Shown here piece by piece: positions 56,072 through 64,000 of a stretch of 64,000 bases of DNA. Each line of letters begins with the position of its first letter. The stretch's first letter is position 1. Below the pieces are notes generated by a model. It saw only the letters and a list, made by a program, of their open reading frames with translations. It searched no databases and was not told the DNA's origin. The position numbers were made by a program, and so were the translations under genes. The DNA is taken from NCBI RefSeq assembly GCF_016632335.1, contig NZ_JAEPBG010000002.1, positions 186,001-250,000 of the forward strand, given 5' to 3'. The DNA comes from Noviherbaspirillum pedocola. GTDB taxonomy: Bacteria; Pseudomonadota; Gammaproteobacteria; Burkholderiales; Burkholderiaceae_D.

Positions 56072-57216
56072 GAATACTGACCCGCTACTTCGCATCCGAG
56101 ATCATCCGCGCCACGCTCTTTGTGCTGCTGGCTTTTCTCGCGCTGTTCGCCTTCTTCGATCTGATCGGCGAGCTGCAGGCAGTCGGCACGCGCGGCTACC
56201 GTCTCGAGCATGCGTTCATCTATGTGCTGTTCAACGTGCCCGGCTATGCGTATGAGCTGATGCCGACGGCCACGCTGATCGGCACCATTTATGTGCTGGC
56301 GATGTTTGCCGCGCGCTCCGAGTTCACGATCATGCGCGCCTCGGGCCTGTCGAACCGGCAGGCTGCCGGGCTGCTGCTGCGCATCGGCGTGCTGTTCGCA
56401 CTGCTGACCTTCGTCATCGGCGAGTACCTGTCGCCGGCAGCGAGCGAATTTGCCGAGAAGCTCAAGCTCTCGGCCAAGGGCGCCTCGCTGTCGCAGGAAT
56501 TTCGCTCCGGGCTATGGGCCAAGGATGTGATCCGGGCCAATGGCGTGACTGGCGATATCGTTGGCAGTCGCTTTCTGAACGCGCGTGAAATCAAGCCGAA
56601 CGGCGAGCTCATCGGCTTGCGCATCTATGAATTCGACCGCGCCTTCCACATGACCGCCGACATCGTTGCCGAGCGCGCCACATGGGGCGGCGACCATGCG
56701 TGGAAGCTGCAGAACGTCACCGAGAGCCGTTTCCCGCCAGATGCCAAGCGCGGCAATACCGGGCTGCTCGATATCACCGCGGCGGTAGTGACGACGAAGA
56801 TGGCCGAGCGGCCGCTGGTGTCGGAAATCACGCCAGGCATACTGGCGGTGCTGTTTGCCGACCCGGACCGCATGTCGGCCTCGGGACTGGCGGCTTACAC
56901 TCGCCATCTCGCGGAAAACAATCAAAGCACCGAGCGCTATGAGATCGCTTACTGGCGCAAGCTGATTTATCCCTTCGCGGTTTTCGTGATGATGGCGGTG
57001 GCGCTGCCTTTCGCCTATCTGCATGTGCGTTCGGGTGGCATCAGCGCGAAGATCTTTGTCGGCATCATGATCGGCGTGAGCTTTCAGCTGGTGAACAGCC
57101 TGTTTGCGCATATCGGTCTGCTGAAGTCCTGGCCGCCGTTCGCTACCGCTGTGGCGCCGAGCGTGCTGTTCCTGCTTGCCGCGGTATTCGCATTGCAATG
57201 GGTGGAGAAGCGATAG
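56068..57216 (+). CDS. lptG: LPS export permease LptG
   Basis: 382 aa partner permease with the same layout: [20 protein letters not shown], three N-terminal helices, periplasmic domain, and three C-terminal helices with FAYLHVRSGGISAKIFVGI. The ATG overlaps the lptF stop codon, so the two are translationally coupled, matching their one-to-one stoichiometry. Confidence 0.94.
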   Translation: MRILTRYFASEIIRATLFVLLAFLALFAFFDLIGELQAVGTRGYRLEHAFIYVLFNVPGYAYELMPTATLIGTIYVLAMFAARSEFTIMRASGLSNRQAAGLLLRIGVLFALLTFVIGEYLSPAASEFAEKLKLSAKGASLSQEFRSGLWAKDVIRANGVTGDIVGSRFLNAREIKPNGELIGLRIYEFDRAFHMTADIVAERATWGGDHAWKLQNVTESRFPPDAKRGNTGLLDITAAVVTTKMAERPLVSEITPGILAVLFADPDRMSASGLAAYTRHLAENNQSTERYEIAYWRKLIYPFAVFVMMAVALPFAYLHVRSGGISAKIFVGIMIGVSFQLVNSLFAHIGLLKSWPPFATAVAPSVLFLLAAVFALQWVEKR

Positions 57217-57588
57217 ATGAAAGCATTGATCCTGTTTGCTCACGGCGCGCGCGATCCGCGCTGGGCTGCGCCGTTCGAGCGGTTGCGCGAGCTGTTGCGT
57301 GCGCAGATGCCGGAGAGCCCGGTCGAGCTCGCTTTTCTTGAATTGATGTCGCCGCGCTTGCCCGAGACCGTGGCGCGTCTGGCCGAGGGGGCTTGCGAGC
57401 GCATCGATGTGGTGCCGGTGTTCTTTGGCCAGGGCGGCCATGTGCTGCGTGATCTTCCGCCGATGGTCGACGAACTGCGCGCCACGTATCCCGGCATCGA
57501 TATCAGGGTGGCCCAGGCCGTCGGAGAAAGCCCGGAAGTGCTCGCCGCAATCGCTCGCTATTGCATCGCCAACAGCGAAGCGCCATAA
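57217..57588 (+). CDS. CbiX/SirB-type sirohydrochlorin chelatase-like protein
   Basis: 123 aa short-form CbiX. Conserved features are LILFAHGARDPRWAAPFE with the metal-binding His, and VVPVFFGQGGHVLRDLP with a second His. Short forms insert Co or Fe into sirohydrochlorin. It starts directly after the lptG stop codon. Confidence 0.88.
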   Translation: MKALILFAHGARDPRWAAPFERLRELLRAQMPESPVELAFLELMSPRLPETVARLAEGACERIDVVPVFFGQGGHVLRDLPPMVDELRATYPGIDIRVAQAVGESPEVLAAIARYCIANSEAP

Positions 57589-57590
57589 AA

Positions 57591-57612
57591 AACGCCACCC
57601 GTTGGGTGGCGT
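57591..57612. terminator. bidirectional terminator, cbiX-like / DUF4148 gene
   Basis: AACGCCACCC pairs with GGGTGGCGTT around GTT; on the minus strand the stem runs into TTTTT, so it best serves the DUF4148 gene, but it also lies just past the plus-strand gene's stop. Confidence 0.75.
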
Positions 57613-57688
57613 TGCATTGGTCCGGCGCGGCGTCGGCAGGCGATGAACTTATGGTCCAGGGACGCCGAGCCCGCCGGTTTGAAGGCAA

Positions 57689-57958
57689 TTAGCGGCTGGC
57701 TTGAGCCGGCTTGACGACCGGTGCGGCGGCCTGGCGGGTCTGGATGGCGCGGCCGGCATACAGCTGCTCTTCCTGGCCGTCATGCTGACGCTGCACGATG
57801 TCGCCGCTGTTGTAGGCGGCAACCAGTTCCTGGCGCACTTCAGCGCGCGTCTTTGCCGAATGGAAGTTGGCGTCCGGAGCGACGAATTCGGTTTGCTGGG
57901 CAAAGGCGGAAGCGGAGGCGAGGACAGCGAAAGCGGCGATCAGGTTCTTGGTTTTCAT
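57689..57958 (-). CDS. DUF4148 domain-containing exported protein
   Basis: 89 aa with signal peptide (MKTKNLIAAFAVLASASAFAQ). The DUF4148 core TRAEVRQELVAAYNSGDIV follows. GGAGAAAC precedes the ATG. This family of small secreted or periplasmic proteins is abundant in Burkholderiales with no known role. A strong minus-strand terminator follows. Confidence 0.85.
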   Translation of the reverse strand: MKTKNLIAAFAVLASASAFAQQTEFVAPDANFHSAKTRAEVRQELVAAYNSGDIVQRQHDGQEEQLYAGRAIQTRQAAAPVVKPAQASR

Positions 57959-58167
57959 GGTGTTTCTCCGGTGTGAAGGACAGGTGCAGGCGACGGTGTC
58001 GCGTTGCTTGTCGAAGCGGCTTGCTGCTGCTCGATCAATGTGGGGCAGTGTACCGATCAACTCTTTCCGGAAAAACAGGGATTGCCGCAATACATCATTT
58101 CGGTTTTGGCAATGATGCGCTGCAGCGTCGCACCGAAGTCGATGCGACGCGCATGCCATCGTTACGC

Positions 58168-59781
58168 TTACCAGCCCGCTGCCGCGCCGTCGCTGCGCGG
58201 ATCGTTCCCGCCTTCGAGCGTGCCGTCGTTATAGCGCACGATGGCGCCGGCATGGCCCATGGTTTCGTCCCATGCGCCAAGCAGCTCGACTTCATGTCCG
58301 AGCGCTTGCAGCGCCGCGACGGTTTCCGGCGCAAAGCGCGACTCCAGCTTCAAGGAGTCGCTGACCTGGCCCCAGGTGCGGCCGAGGAGCCAGCGCGGCG
58401 CGCTGATCGCCGCCTGCGGATTCATGCCGAAACTCGCGATGCGCGAGAACACCGCGCTTTGCGACTGCGGTTGTCCATCGCCGCCCATATTGCCGTAGAC
58501 CATGGTGCGACCGTCGTCGAAGCGGGCCAGCGCCGGGTTCAGCGTATGGAAGGGCTTGCGACCCGGCGTGAGCGGATTGCGCGACTGCGGATCGAGGCTG
58601 AAGCTGCAGCCGCGGTTCTGCCAGTTGATGCCCGATTCCGGCAGCACGATGCCGCTGCCGAACTCGTGATAGATGCTCTGGATGAAGCTGACCGCCACGC
58701 CATCCTTGTCGATGACGCCCATCCAGATGGTATCCGCCGGGCCGAGGCCCTTGCCCCAGGGCGCAGCGCGCTTCGGATCGAACTTGCTCGCCATCTCATC
58801 GAGTTGCGCAGCGTCGAGCAACGACTGCGGATCGATGCTCATGTAAGCGGGGTCGGTAATTTCACGGTCGCGGATGGCGAAGGCGCGCTTGGTGGCTTCC
58901 ACCGCCGCATGCACGAATTCCGCGCCCATCGGGTCCATGCCTGCGCGCACCAGGCGGTCGAGCTGGCCCAGGATCAGCAGCGACACGACACCTTGCGTCG
59001 GCGGCGGCATGTTGTACACGGTGCCCAGGCTGTGACGCAGCGCCAGTGGCGTCTTCCACACCGCGCGGTGGGACTGCAGGTCCGATAGCGCGACCGGACT
59101 GCCGGCTTGCGCCAGATCGCGGGCGATGCCTTCGGCCAGTTTGCCGCGGTAGAAATCGTCAAGGCCGGCCTGCGTCAGCCATTCCAGCGTATTTGCCAGA
59201 CGCGGTTGACGGAACACGCTGCCGACCGTCGGTGCCGTGCCATTTGGGAGGAAGGTTTCTGCGAAGCCCGGGATCGGCGTCAGTTCAGCAAGCTTGCCGG
59301 CGCTGCATGCGGCCTGGCTCTTCGTGACCGGGATGCCGTTGCGTGCATAGTCGATCGCATCGCCCAGCAACCGTGACAGCGGCAGCTTGCCGCCCAGTGC
59401 TTCACGCGAATAGGAGTAGGCGAGATCCCAGCCGGAAATCGTGCCGGCCACGGTATTGGCCGCGATGCCGCCGCGAAAGGGCAGGCTGGACAGTCCCATT
59501 GCGCGGCAGGCGTCGATGCTGACCGACGCAGCCGCGGCGCCGCAACCCTCGATGCCGCGCGGCGCCTCGCCGGGCTTGGCGATCAGCCAGAAACCGTCGC
59601 CGCCGATGCTGTTCATGTGCGGATAGACGACGGCAATCGCAGCGGCTGCCGAAATCATCGCCTCGACCGCGTTGCCGCCTTCGCGCAGCACGGCCAGCGC
59701 GCTCTGCGCCGCCAGCGCATTCGGCGCGGTAGCCATGCCATGGCGGCCGCGGGCGGGATTCGGTTGTTCGGGGAAACTCAT
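58168..59781 (-). CDS. gamma-glutamyltransferase family protein
   Basis: 537 aa Ntn-hydrolase. Start MSFPEQPNPARGRHG, with AAGGAG nine bases upstream. The expected self-processing nucleophile is the Thr in PADTIWMGVIDKDG; the Gly-Ser-Gly oxyanion region is FGSGIVLPESGINW, and HTLNPALARFDDGRTMVYGNMGGDGQPQ is typical of this subgroup. There is no clear signal peptide, unlike the periplasmic E. coli Ggt, so a cytoplasmic relative acting on other amides is possible. Confidence 0.88.
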   Translation of the reverse strand: MSFPEQPNPARGRHGMATAPNALAAQSALAVLREGGNAVEAMISAAAAIAVVYPHMNSIGGDGFWLIAKPGEAPRGIEGCGAAAASVSIDACRAMGLSSLPFRGGIAANTVAGTISGWDLAYSYSREALGGKLPLSRLLGDAIDYARNGIPVTKSQAACSAGKLAELTPIPGFAETFLPNGTAPTVGSVFRQPRLANTLEWLTQAGLDDFYRGKLAEGIARDLAQAGSPVALSDLQSHRAVWKTPLALRHSLGTVYNMPPPTQGVVSLLILGQLDRLVRAGMDPMGAEFVHAAVEATKRAFAIRDREITDPAYMSIDPQSLLDAAQLDEMASKFDPKRAAPWGKGLGPADTIWMGVIDKDGVAVSFIQSIYHEFGSGIVLPESGINWQNRGCSFSLDPQSRNPLTPGRKPFHTLNPALARFDDGRTMVYGNMGGDGQPQSQSAVFSRIASFGMNPQAAISAPRWLLGRTWGQVSDSLKLESRFAPETVAALQALGHEVELLGAWDETMGHAGAIVRYNDGTLEGGNDPRSDGAAAGW

Positions 59782-60273
59782 CTGGGGACTCCTTGCTGTG
59801 TTGACGGGTTTGACGACGCCTTCATCGTGGCGCGCATGGCGCCATGTCGGTGCCACGTCTGCCATTCGGTTGAATTTTCGGAATGTGCATCAGTTGGAAA
59901 GCGGTCGCACCCGAGGTGCTGCACGCGAATGGCAGCCCGGCCTTCGAAATTTCACCGCTCGGCTCATGTCCGGATGGGAGATGGACGACGCAATCTCGTA
60001 CTTCTCGCGCAAGCACCCTACGCCCGATAAGGAGAAAGGCGCTGGCGAATTGTCGAGGAATGGAATGGAAGCCGAGGCATGTCATGTTCGACCGGGACAA
60101 ACATTGCTTCTGATGCAAAACTGAAAACGCCGAATGATACCTGAGGGCTGAAAATGGCGATGCCCTCGCATCTTTCAGAAATCGCACCGGCATTTGATTC
60201 AACACAACAATAGCGGTTTGTCAACGATATTAAAATGCCAATAAAACTGCTGAGGTCGTAAGGGGAGAGCAAC
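59782..60273. other. divergent intergenic region, ggt-like / small exported gene
   Basis: About 490 bases. Several short open frames exist on both strands, but none has a ribosome site with protein-like composition. TTGTCA around 60218 could be the -35 of the next gene, with a weak -10. No repeat or RNA gene is seen. Confidence 0.4.
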
Positions 60274-60603
60274 ATGCGCATTGCCAGCCTTGCCACTGCC
60301 GTCATCCTGGCCTTTTCCGCGAATGTCTATGCAAGTTACATGGATAGCATACGCGCCCGCTGTGAAGCCTATGGAAGCACGCCGGGCACGCGCGATTTCT
60401 ATCAATGTCTCCATGATTTGACGGCGCAGGAAGGACAGTTAAAAGCCCATCGAAAGCTCGAGCCGTTGCTCGCAGGCTGCAATTCTCTCCAAGCAGGGGT
60501 AATGATCGGTCACAGCGCCGATGAAGAGCGTTGGGATTCGAATTCCATGGTCACGCAGCTTTCACCAGTTTCATTTCCCGGGTGTTCGCCCCACATCCAA
60601 TAG
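60274..60603 (+). CDS. small exported Cys-containing protein
   Basis: 109 aa. AGGGGAGAG precedes the ATG. The signal peptide (MRIASLATAVILAFSANVYA) is followed by a conserved-looking module RARCEAYGSTPGTRDFYQCLHDL with two Cys. That motif (C-x4-xTPGTxxFxxC) is shared with small envelope proteins of unknown role. The C-terminal half has a third Cys pair, possibly one disulfide. Confidence 0.6.
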   Translation: MRIASLATAVILAFSANVYASYMDSIRARCEAYGSTPGTRDFYQCLHDLTAQEGQLKAHRKLEPLLAGCNSLQAGVMIGHSADEERWDSNSMVTQLSPVSFPGCSPHIQ

Positions 60604-60773
60604 CCTTTGGCGCTTGGCTCACTTATGCCAAAACTCTTTCGCTTGCCATGATTGTTCTGTGTTGTTCTATCGCATCCGCATAAAGTTATTTTGCTGTCGG
60701 CAAACTTTACAGTGGTTGTAACAAGGAAAAATTTACGTCGTGCAAGTGTCTGATTCGCAACTAATTATTATTT

Positions 60774-60789
60774 TGGCATGTTTATTGCT
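60774..60789 (+). promoter_or_regulatory. sigma-54 promoter of the PEP-CTERM gene
   Basis: TGGCATGTTTATTGCT matches TGGCAC-N5-TTGC with one mismatch and the exact GG-N10-GC spacing, about 42 bases upstream of the start codon. Confidence 0.78.
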
Positions 60790-60831
60790 CTGTACACTGG
60801 TGCTACATCACACAACCAGGGGGCTAACATC

Positions 60832-61605
60832 ATGTTCAAAAAAATATTGGTTTCGACAATTGCAGCAAGCGCAATGGCTTTGGGCTTTTCCACGGCTCAA
60901 GCTACGCCCTTAATGGACTTTGAGGTTTCGGATGGGGGAACGCCTTTCACGGCCGACAAGATTGTTGGTGGTTACCAGGAAATAATTACCCTGAACACCA
61001 ATGGAACTTTCAACGTTGCGCTCAAGTGGACTGCCGATGGTTTTTACGCTAATGACGGCGCTACGCCGGTAACGAGCAATCTGAAGCAGACCTATAACCT
61101 CTACGCTCTGTACACGGCGAGCGGTGTCTATTCCAACAACGGCTTTGGATACAGCTTCGATTTCTCGCCGAATACCGGTAGCCTGGTCATTTATAAAGAT
61201 CCGACCAAGGACACAGGTTTCACGGCTCCTGCCACGGGAAGCGGAAGTTTCACTACATCCAATTCCAGCGACGATGTGAAACTCGCCGACGGCGTGCCCG
61301 TCAGCGGTAGTGGCCTGTTGATCAACCTGGGTAACTCCAATGCGGGTAGCTTCGGCGCCACTCAGGAATTGTCCTTGACGCCTGACGGTGCAAGCTACTT
61401 CACGAAGCCAGTTCCGTTCTACGGCCTGACCTTGCAATCCGGACAGTTCAACAGCAACTTCGCTCCTGGTCAAACTGTAGCGGTCAATGGATCGCTCGAC
61501 GTCACTTTCGATGTGCCTGAACCCGGCATGGTCGGCTTGCTCGGCCTCGGCATGCTGGCCGCCGCAGTCAGCCGTCGCAAGGGCGTCAAGCGCACGTTCG
61601 CCTGA
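60832..61605 (+). CDS. PEP-CTERM sorting domain-containing protein, PepA-like
   Basis: 257 aa from ATG60832. The N-terminal signal peptide (MFKKILVSTIAASAMALG.. ending QATP) leads to a beta-rich extracellular domain with TPLMDFEVSDGG and ADKIVGGYQEIITL. The C-terminus has the full sorting signal: VPEPG, a hydrophobic helix (LLGLGMLAAAV) and the basic end SRRKGVKR. Exosortase and archaeosortase-like enzymes process such proteins. The core and the sigma-54 promoter resemble the flocculation-associated PepA group. No exosortase gene lies in this window. Confidence 0.85.
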   Translation: MFKKILVSTIAASAMALGFSTAQATPLMDFEVSDGGTPFTADKIVGGYQEIITLNTNGTFNVALKWTADGFYANDGATPVTSNLKQTYNLYALYTASGVYSNNGFGYSFDFSPNTGSLVIYKDPTKDTGFTAPATGSGSFTTSNSSDDVKLADGVPVSGSGLLINLGNSNAGSFGATQELSLTPDGASYFTKPVPFYGLTLQSGQFNSNFAPGQTVAVNGSLDVTFDVPEPGMVGLLGLGMLAAAVSRRKGVKRTFA

Positions 61606-61623
61606 TCTATCCCATGCTCCAAC

Positions 61624-61650
61624 AAAGCCCGCGATGCCGCGGGCTTTTTT
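61624..61650 (+). terminator. terminator of the PEP-CTERM gene
   Basis: AAAGCCCGCG pairs with CGCGGGCTTT around ATGC and runs into TTTT, 19 bases after the stop. Confidence 0.9.
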
Positions 61651-61804
61651 ATTGCCTGCGTCTTGCGAGGTCTTTGCTTGCATCGGTTTTGCTTGAGCAG
61701 TGTCGCGAAAGACGTGCCCGCCCATCGGCATAATCCTGGAAGTCCAGGCGCGGTTGGATGACGTGACCTTCGAAGAACGTAATCACGGATTCAGGAGCAA
61801 GAGC

Positions 61805-62137
61805 ATGCACATCCCTTTCGCATCGCACGAGGAATTCAACAACAAGGCGCAGCGGCTCGCCAAAGGCTTGGGCGTCGATACCGAAAGCGCTGCGGCGCTG
61901 ATGGCAAAGCTGGCGGGTTATGAATCGGCGGACGAGATACCTGCCAGCGGCAACACTCCCGATGGCCGCCACATCTTCTCCCGCGAGGAGCTCATGGCGC
62001 GCCTGCAATCCGAGCGGCCCGACGTGGACAACGAGCGCGCCGGGCGCATCATCGACAGCCTGGCGCTGCCGACACGCGATACCAATCTCGAAGACATACC
62101 CGCATCCCCGGACGCCGCGCCGAACATGGGCGGCTGA
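61805..62137 (+). CDS. conserved hypothetical protein
   Basis: 110 aa from ATG61805, with AGGAG seven bases upstream. It is soluble and acidic: FASHEEFNNKAQRLAKGLG followed by TESAAALMAKLAGYESADEI and FSREELMARLQSERPDVD, mostly helical. No family recognised. A strong terminator follows. Confidence 0.65.
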   Translation: MHIPFASHEEFNNKAQRLAKGLGVDTESAAALMAKLAGYESADEIPASGNTPDGRHIFSREELMARLQSERPDVDNERAGRIIDSLALPTRDTNLEDIPASPDAAPNMGG

Positions 62138-62143
62138 AATGGG

Positions 62144-62170
62144 ACAGCCCGGGCTTGCCGGGCTGTTTTT
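62144..62170 (+). terminator. terminator after the hypothetical gene
   Basis: ACAGCCCGG pairs with CCGGGCTGT around GCTTG and continues into TTTTT, just past the stop codon at 62137. Confidence 0.87.
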
Positions 62171-62206
62171 GCTGAAACCGATCGGGTTCACCCCGGTCGG
62201 GCATTT

Positions 62207-63520
62207 TCAGTACGCGAAGTAGGGCCCGGTGCCGCCCGACGTGCTTGCTCCCTCGATCGCCGTGAACACATTGCGTCCGAAGAAGAAGGGCAGGCCCCAG
62301 TCAAACATGGTGCTTGCCAGTCCCGAGCCGCCGAGTGAGTCGAACGCGGTATTGTTGGTCGAGAACAGGCTTTGCGCATTTGCTACGGTGAAATTGACCG
62401 TGCCGCTGGCATTGTTCAAGCCGGTGTTCGTGGCAGTCAGCGTCTGTGACGAAGGCGGACAGTAGAAACCGGAACTGCAGGCCGGAATCGTCGTGTCATT
62501 GAAGAAATAACCATTCGACCCGCTGTCGATGAAGGCGCTCCGGAATGTCCGTCCCTTGTAGACAGTGGTAAAGGTGCCGGTGCTTGCGCTGATGGTATAG
62601 ACGGTGGCATTGCCCAAGCCATTGTTGCCCGCCGTGCCGATGCCGAATACCAGCGTGCCGATTGCCGTGCCGACGGTGCCGCCAGGCAGGCTCGGCATCT
62701 TCAGCAGCACGCCGTTGTTGTTGACCGCGAATTTCGCTACCGGGTTGCTGACCTGCTGCGCCGCAGGCACGGCGACACCCTGGCAGGTACTGGAACTGCA
62801 GGCATAGTAGACGCCGATGTTCGCGCTCTGCGCGCAGGAACTACCGCAATCCTCGCGCTGCGGGCCGATGCCGATAATGCCGTTGCCGCCGAAGGATTGG
62901 ACGGTTGCGGCCACAACGCCGGTGCTGGAGCATGCCGACGGAATGTTGGCAAAGTTCGGGTCGGACATGGTTTGCACCGGGAGTGAAGCTGCGGTCTCGC
63001 CACCGATGCGAACATCGGCCAGACGCACAGGTCCCCACACCGAGCTGTCAGCGAACTGGGTGCATTCGCCCAAGGCGCCCGCGCTTGTCGATTGCTGTGG
63101 CAGCCCAAGCGAAGGGTCGAGCAGCGAGGAGAACACACGGATGCCTGACGAACCCGTGTCGACAATCATGTGATCGATGGTTTGACAGCGGTTCGTGCCC
63201 GGCGCGCAAATCGTCACGCTGGTGTACGGCACATTGACCGTATTGCCTGCAGGTCCGGCATCCACGACAACGGACACCGCATTCGCAGCCAAGGCTGTGC
63301 CATCTTGCGCGGTGCTGCCACTCGTACCCGAGCCGCTGGTCGGCGTGGTACTGCGCGGGGCCGAGTTCTGAGCAGCGTCGGAGCTGCCGCCGGAACTGCT
63401 GCCGGAGTCATTGCCGCCGCCGCCGCAGGCAGCAAGTACGAAAAGCAAGCCAAGACTGGCCGCGGCCAGAGAACGGCGCAAGGCGTTGCCGCCACAGGAA
63501 ACGCTATTCGAGGTCTTCAA
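62207..63520 (-). CDS. DUF3443 family lipoprotein
   Basis: 437 aa. The signal sequence ends in a lipobox (LFVLAAC, Cys32), followed by a Gly/Ser/Thr-rich linker to about residue 75. The DUF3443 domain has MIVDTGSSGIRVF at Asp121 and FIDSGSNGYFF at Asp332, two aspartic-protease-like D-(T/S)-G-S motifs, plus NGIIGIGP between them. Several Cys pairs are present. It overlaps the end of the DUF2844 gene by 17 bases and is co-transcribed. Confidence 0.85.
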   Translation of the reverse strand: MKTSNSVSCGGNALRRSLAAASLGLLFVLAACGGGGNDSGSSSGGSSDAAQNSAPRSTTPTSGSGTSGSTAQDGTALAANAVSVVVDAGPAGNTVNVPYTSVTICAPGTNRCQTIDHMIVDTGSSGIRVFSSLLDPSLGLPQQSTSAGALGECTQFADSSVWGPVRLADVRIGGETAASLPVQTMSDPNFANIPSACSSTGVVAATVQSFGGNGIIGIGPQREDCGSSCAQSANIGVYYACSSSTCQGVAVPAAQQVSNPVAKFAVNNNGVLLKMPSLPGGTVGTAIGTLVFGIGTAGNNGLGNATVYTISASTGTFTTVYKGRTFRSAFIDSGSNGYFFNDTTIPACSSGFYCPPSSQTLTATNTGLNNASGTVNFTVANAQSLFSTNNTAFDSLGGSGLASTMFDWGLPFFFGRNVFTAIEGASTSGGTGPYFAY

Positions 63521-63947
63521 TGTTCACTCCTGCTGGTACTGCCTGCGGCAAATAGGCCTTGCCTGCCAGCGCACGCATCCGCCCTTCGGAAAGAATCACA
63601 ACATTGGGCTTGTTCACTTTCAGCTGACGGCGGCCGATGCGTCCGGAAGCCGCTTCCTGTTGAAAATCACTGAAGTATTGCCCGAGAAGCTGACCGAGGT
63701 CAGGCTTGACCGGTCCTTGCCAGGTAACGGCGAAAACCTTGCCGGCATTGTCTGCATATTCGCGCACCGTCGTTCCGGCTTCGGTTTGCATTTCATGGAC
63801 GGTATAGCTGCCCATACTGCTGCTGCCGCTGGCCTTGGCGCGCATCTGCGTTCGGTCGCTCTGTACGCTGCTGACATCGCCGCCAAGCGCCGCGAAGGAC
63901 AGGGCCGGTATGCCGAAGAGGAGTAAGGCGAAATATTTGGAGTTCAT
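63504..63947 (-). CDS. DUF2844 domain-containing exported protein
   Basis: 147 aa from ATG63947, with AAGGGAAACAGG upstream. Signal peptide MNSKYFALLLFGIPALSFAA. The DUF2844 core includes LGGDVSSVQSDRTQM, VHEMQTEAGTTVREYADNAGKVFAVTWQGP and LGQLLGQYFSDFQ. DUF2844 and DUF3443 genes are regular neighbours in Burkholderiales, suggesting a two-component periplasmic or surface system. Confidence 0.87.
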   Translation of the reverse strand: MNSKYFALLLFGIPALSFAALGGDVSSVQSDRTQMRAKASGSSSMGSYTVHEMQTEAGTTVREYADNAGKVFAVTWQGPVKPDLGQLLGQYFSDFQQEAASGRIGRRQLKVNKPNVVILSEGRMRALAGKAYLPQAVPAGVNIEDLE

Positions 63948-64000
63948 CCTGTTTCCCTTGAAGCTATGCCTGCCCAAAGAACGTTTTGTCCGTCGAGCAA
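63948..64000. other. right-edge upstream region of the DUF2844 gene
   Basis: Only 53 bases; it holds the ribosome site for the DUF2844 gene. The promoter probably lies beyond the window. Confidence 0.4.

Noticed and set aside
59822-60205. short open frames between the ggt-like and small exported genes
   Set aside because: Neither strand shows a ribosome site, signal peptide or conserved pattern.

Overview
The window is a GC-rich bacterial chromosome segment with dense, operon-organised genes. Gene content points to a betaproteobacterium of the Burkholderiales, most likely an Oxalobacteraceae relative (Herbaspirillum/Noviherbaspirillum type). The basis is the glnA - DUF4124 gene - ntrB - ntrC order, the prpR/prpBC-acnD-prpF-prpE layout, the pepA/lptFG arrangement, a DUF2844-DUF3443 pair, a DUF4148 protein and a PEP-CTERM protein. 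This assignment is inference from gene content. No rRNA, tRNA, CRISPR array, transposase or integrase was seen.

Layout. 121-2930: two tandem ribonuclease-inhibitor-type leucine-rich-repeat proteins, candidate effectors. 3274-7706: a four-gene lipid/acyl-CoA operon (SDR, APH-like kinase, acyl-CoA ligase, SDR). 7791-12018: a minus-strand set (DUF2092, Thr/Gly-repeat exported protein, DUF4239 membrane protein) divergent from a DUF1254 protein with a Tat-like signal. 12166-15692: membrane acyltransferase, GNAT, MAPEG and cyclase-family genes. 16170-20750: a complete branched-chain amino acid-type ABC importer (livHMGF plus binding protein) ended by a clear terminator. 21150-25672: a hybrid sensor kinase, then a LysR regulator divergent from ferredoxin-NADP reductase (finR-fpr-like). 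25886-29169: a phospholipase D-VTT fusion overlapping an EEP-family hydrolase, then a thioredoxin-like protein. 29335-33205: an accessory-looking stretch of small genes (two paralogous HTH-like proteins, LysR, DUF2237, UspA, a zinc-ribbon mini-protein).

33641-41859: a DUF2799 lipoprotein, release factor 3, a rhodanese, then the nitrogen-control block glnA/DUF4124/ntrB/ntrC. A textbook sigma-54 promoter and NtrC-type sites precede glnA. 41953-51980: the propionate 2-methylcitrate cycle (prpR divergent from prpB-prpC-acnD-prpF-prpE), also with a near-perfect sigma-54 promoter and repeated TGTTTCA boxes. Palindromic repeats sit at the acnD-prpF junction and after prpE. 52249-57588: a small protein, exonuclease III, leucyl aminopeptidase, and divergent lptF-lptG-cbiX (LPS export and a sirohydrochlorin chelatase-like protein). 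57689-63947: DUF4148, gamma-glutamyltransferase, a small exported protein, a PEP-CTERM protein with its own sigma-54 promoter, a hypothetical gene, and the DUF2844-DUF3443 pair.

Three separate sigma-54 promoters (glnA, prpB and the PEP-CTERM gene) are the strongest regulatory theme. The least explained material is the tandem LRR pair, the DUF2092/repeat-protein/DUF4239/DUF1254 cluster, the two small HTH-like paralogues with the genes between them, and the DUF3443 protein with two aspartic-protease-like motifs.
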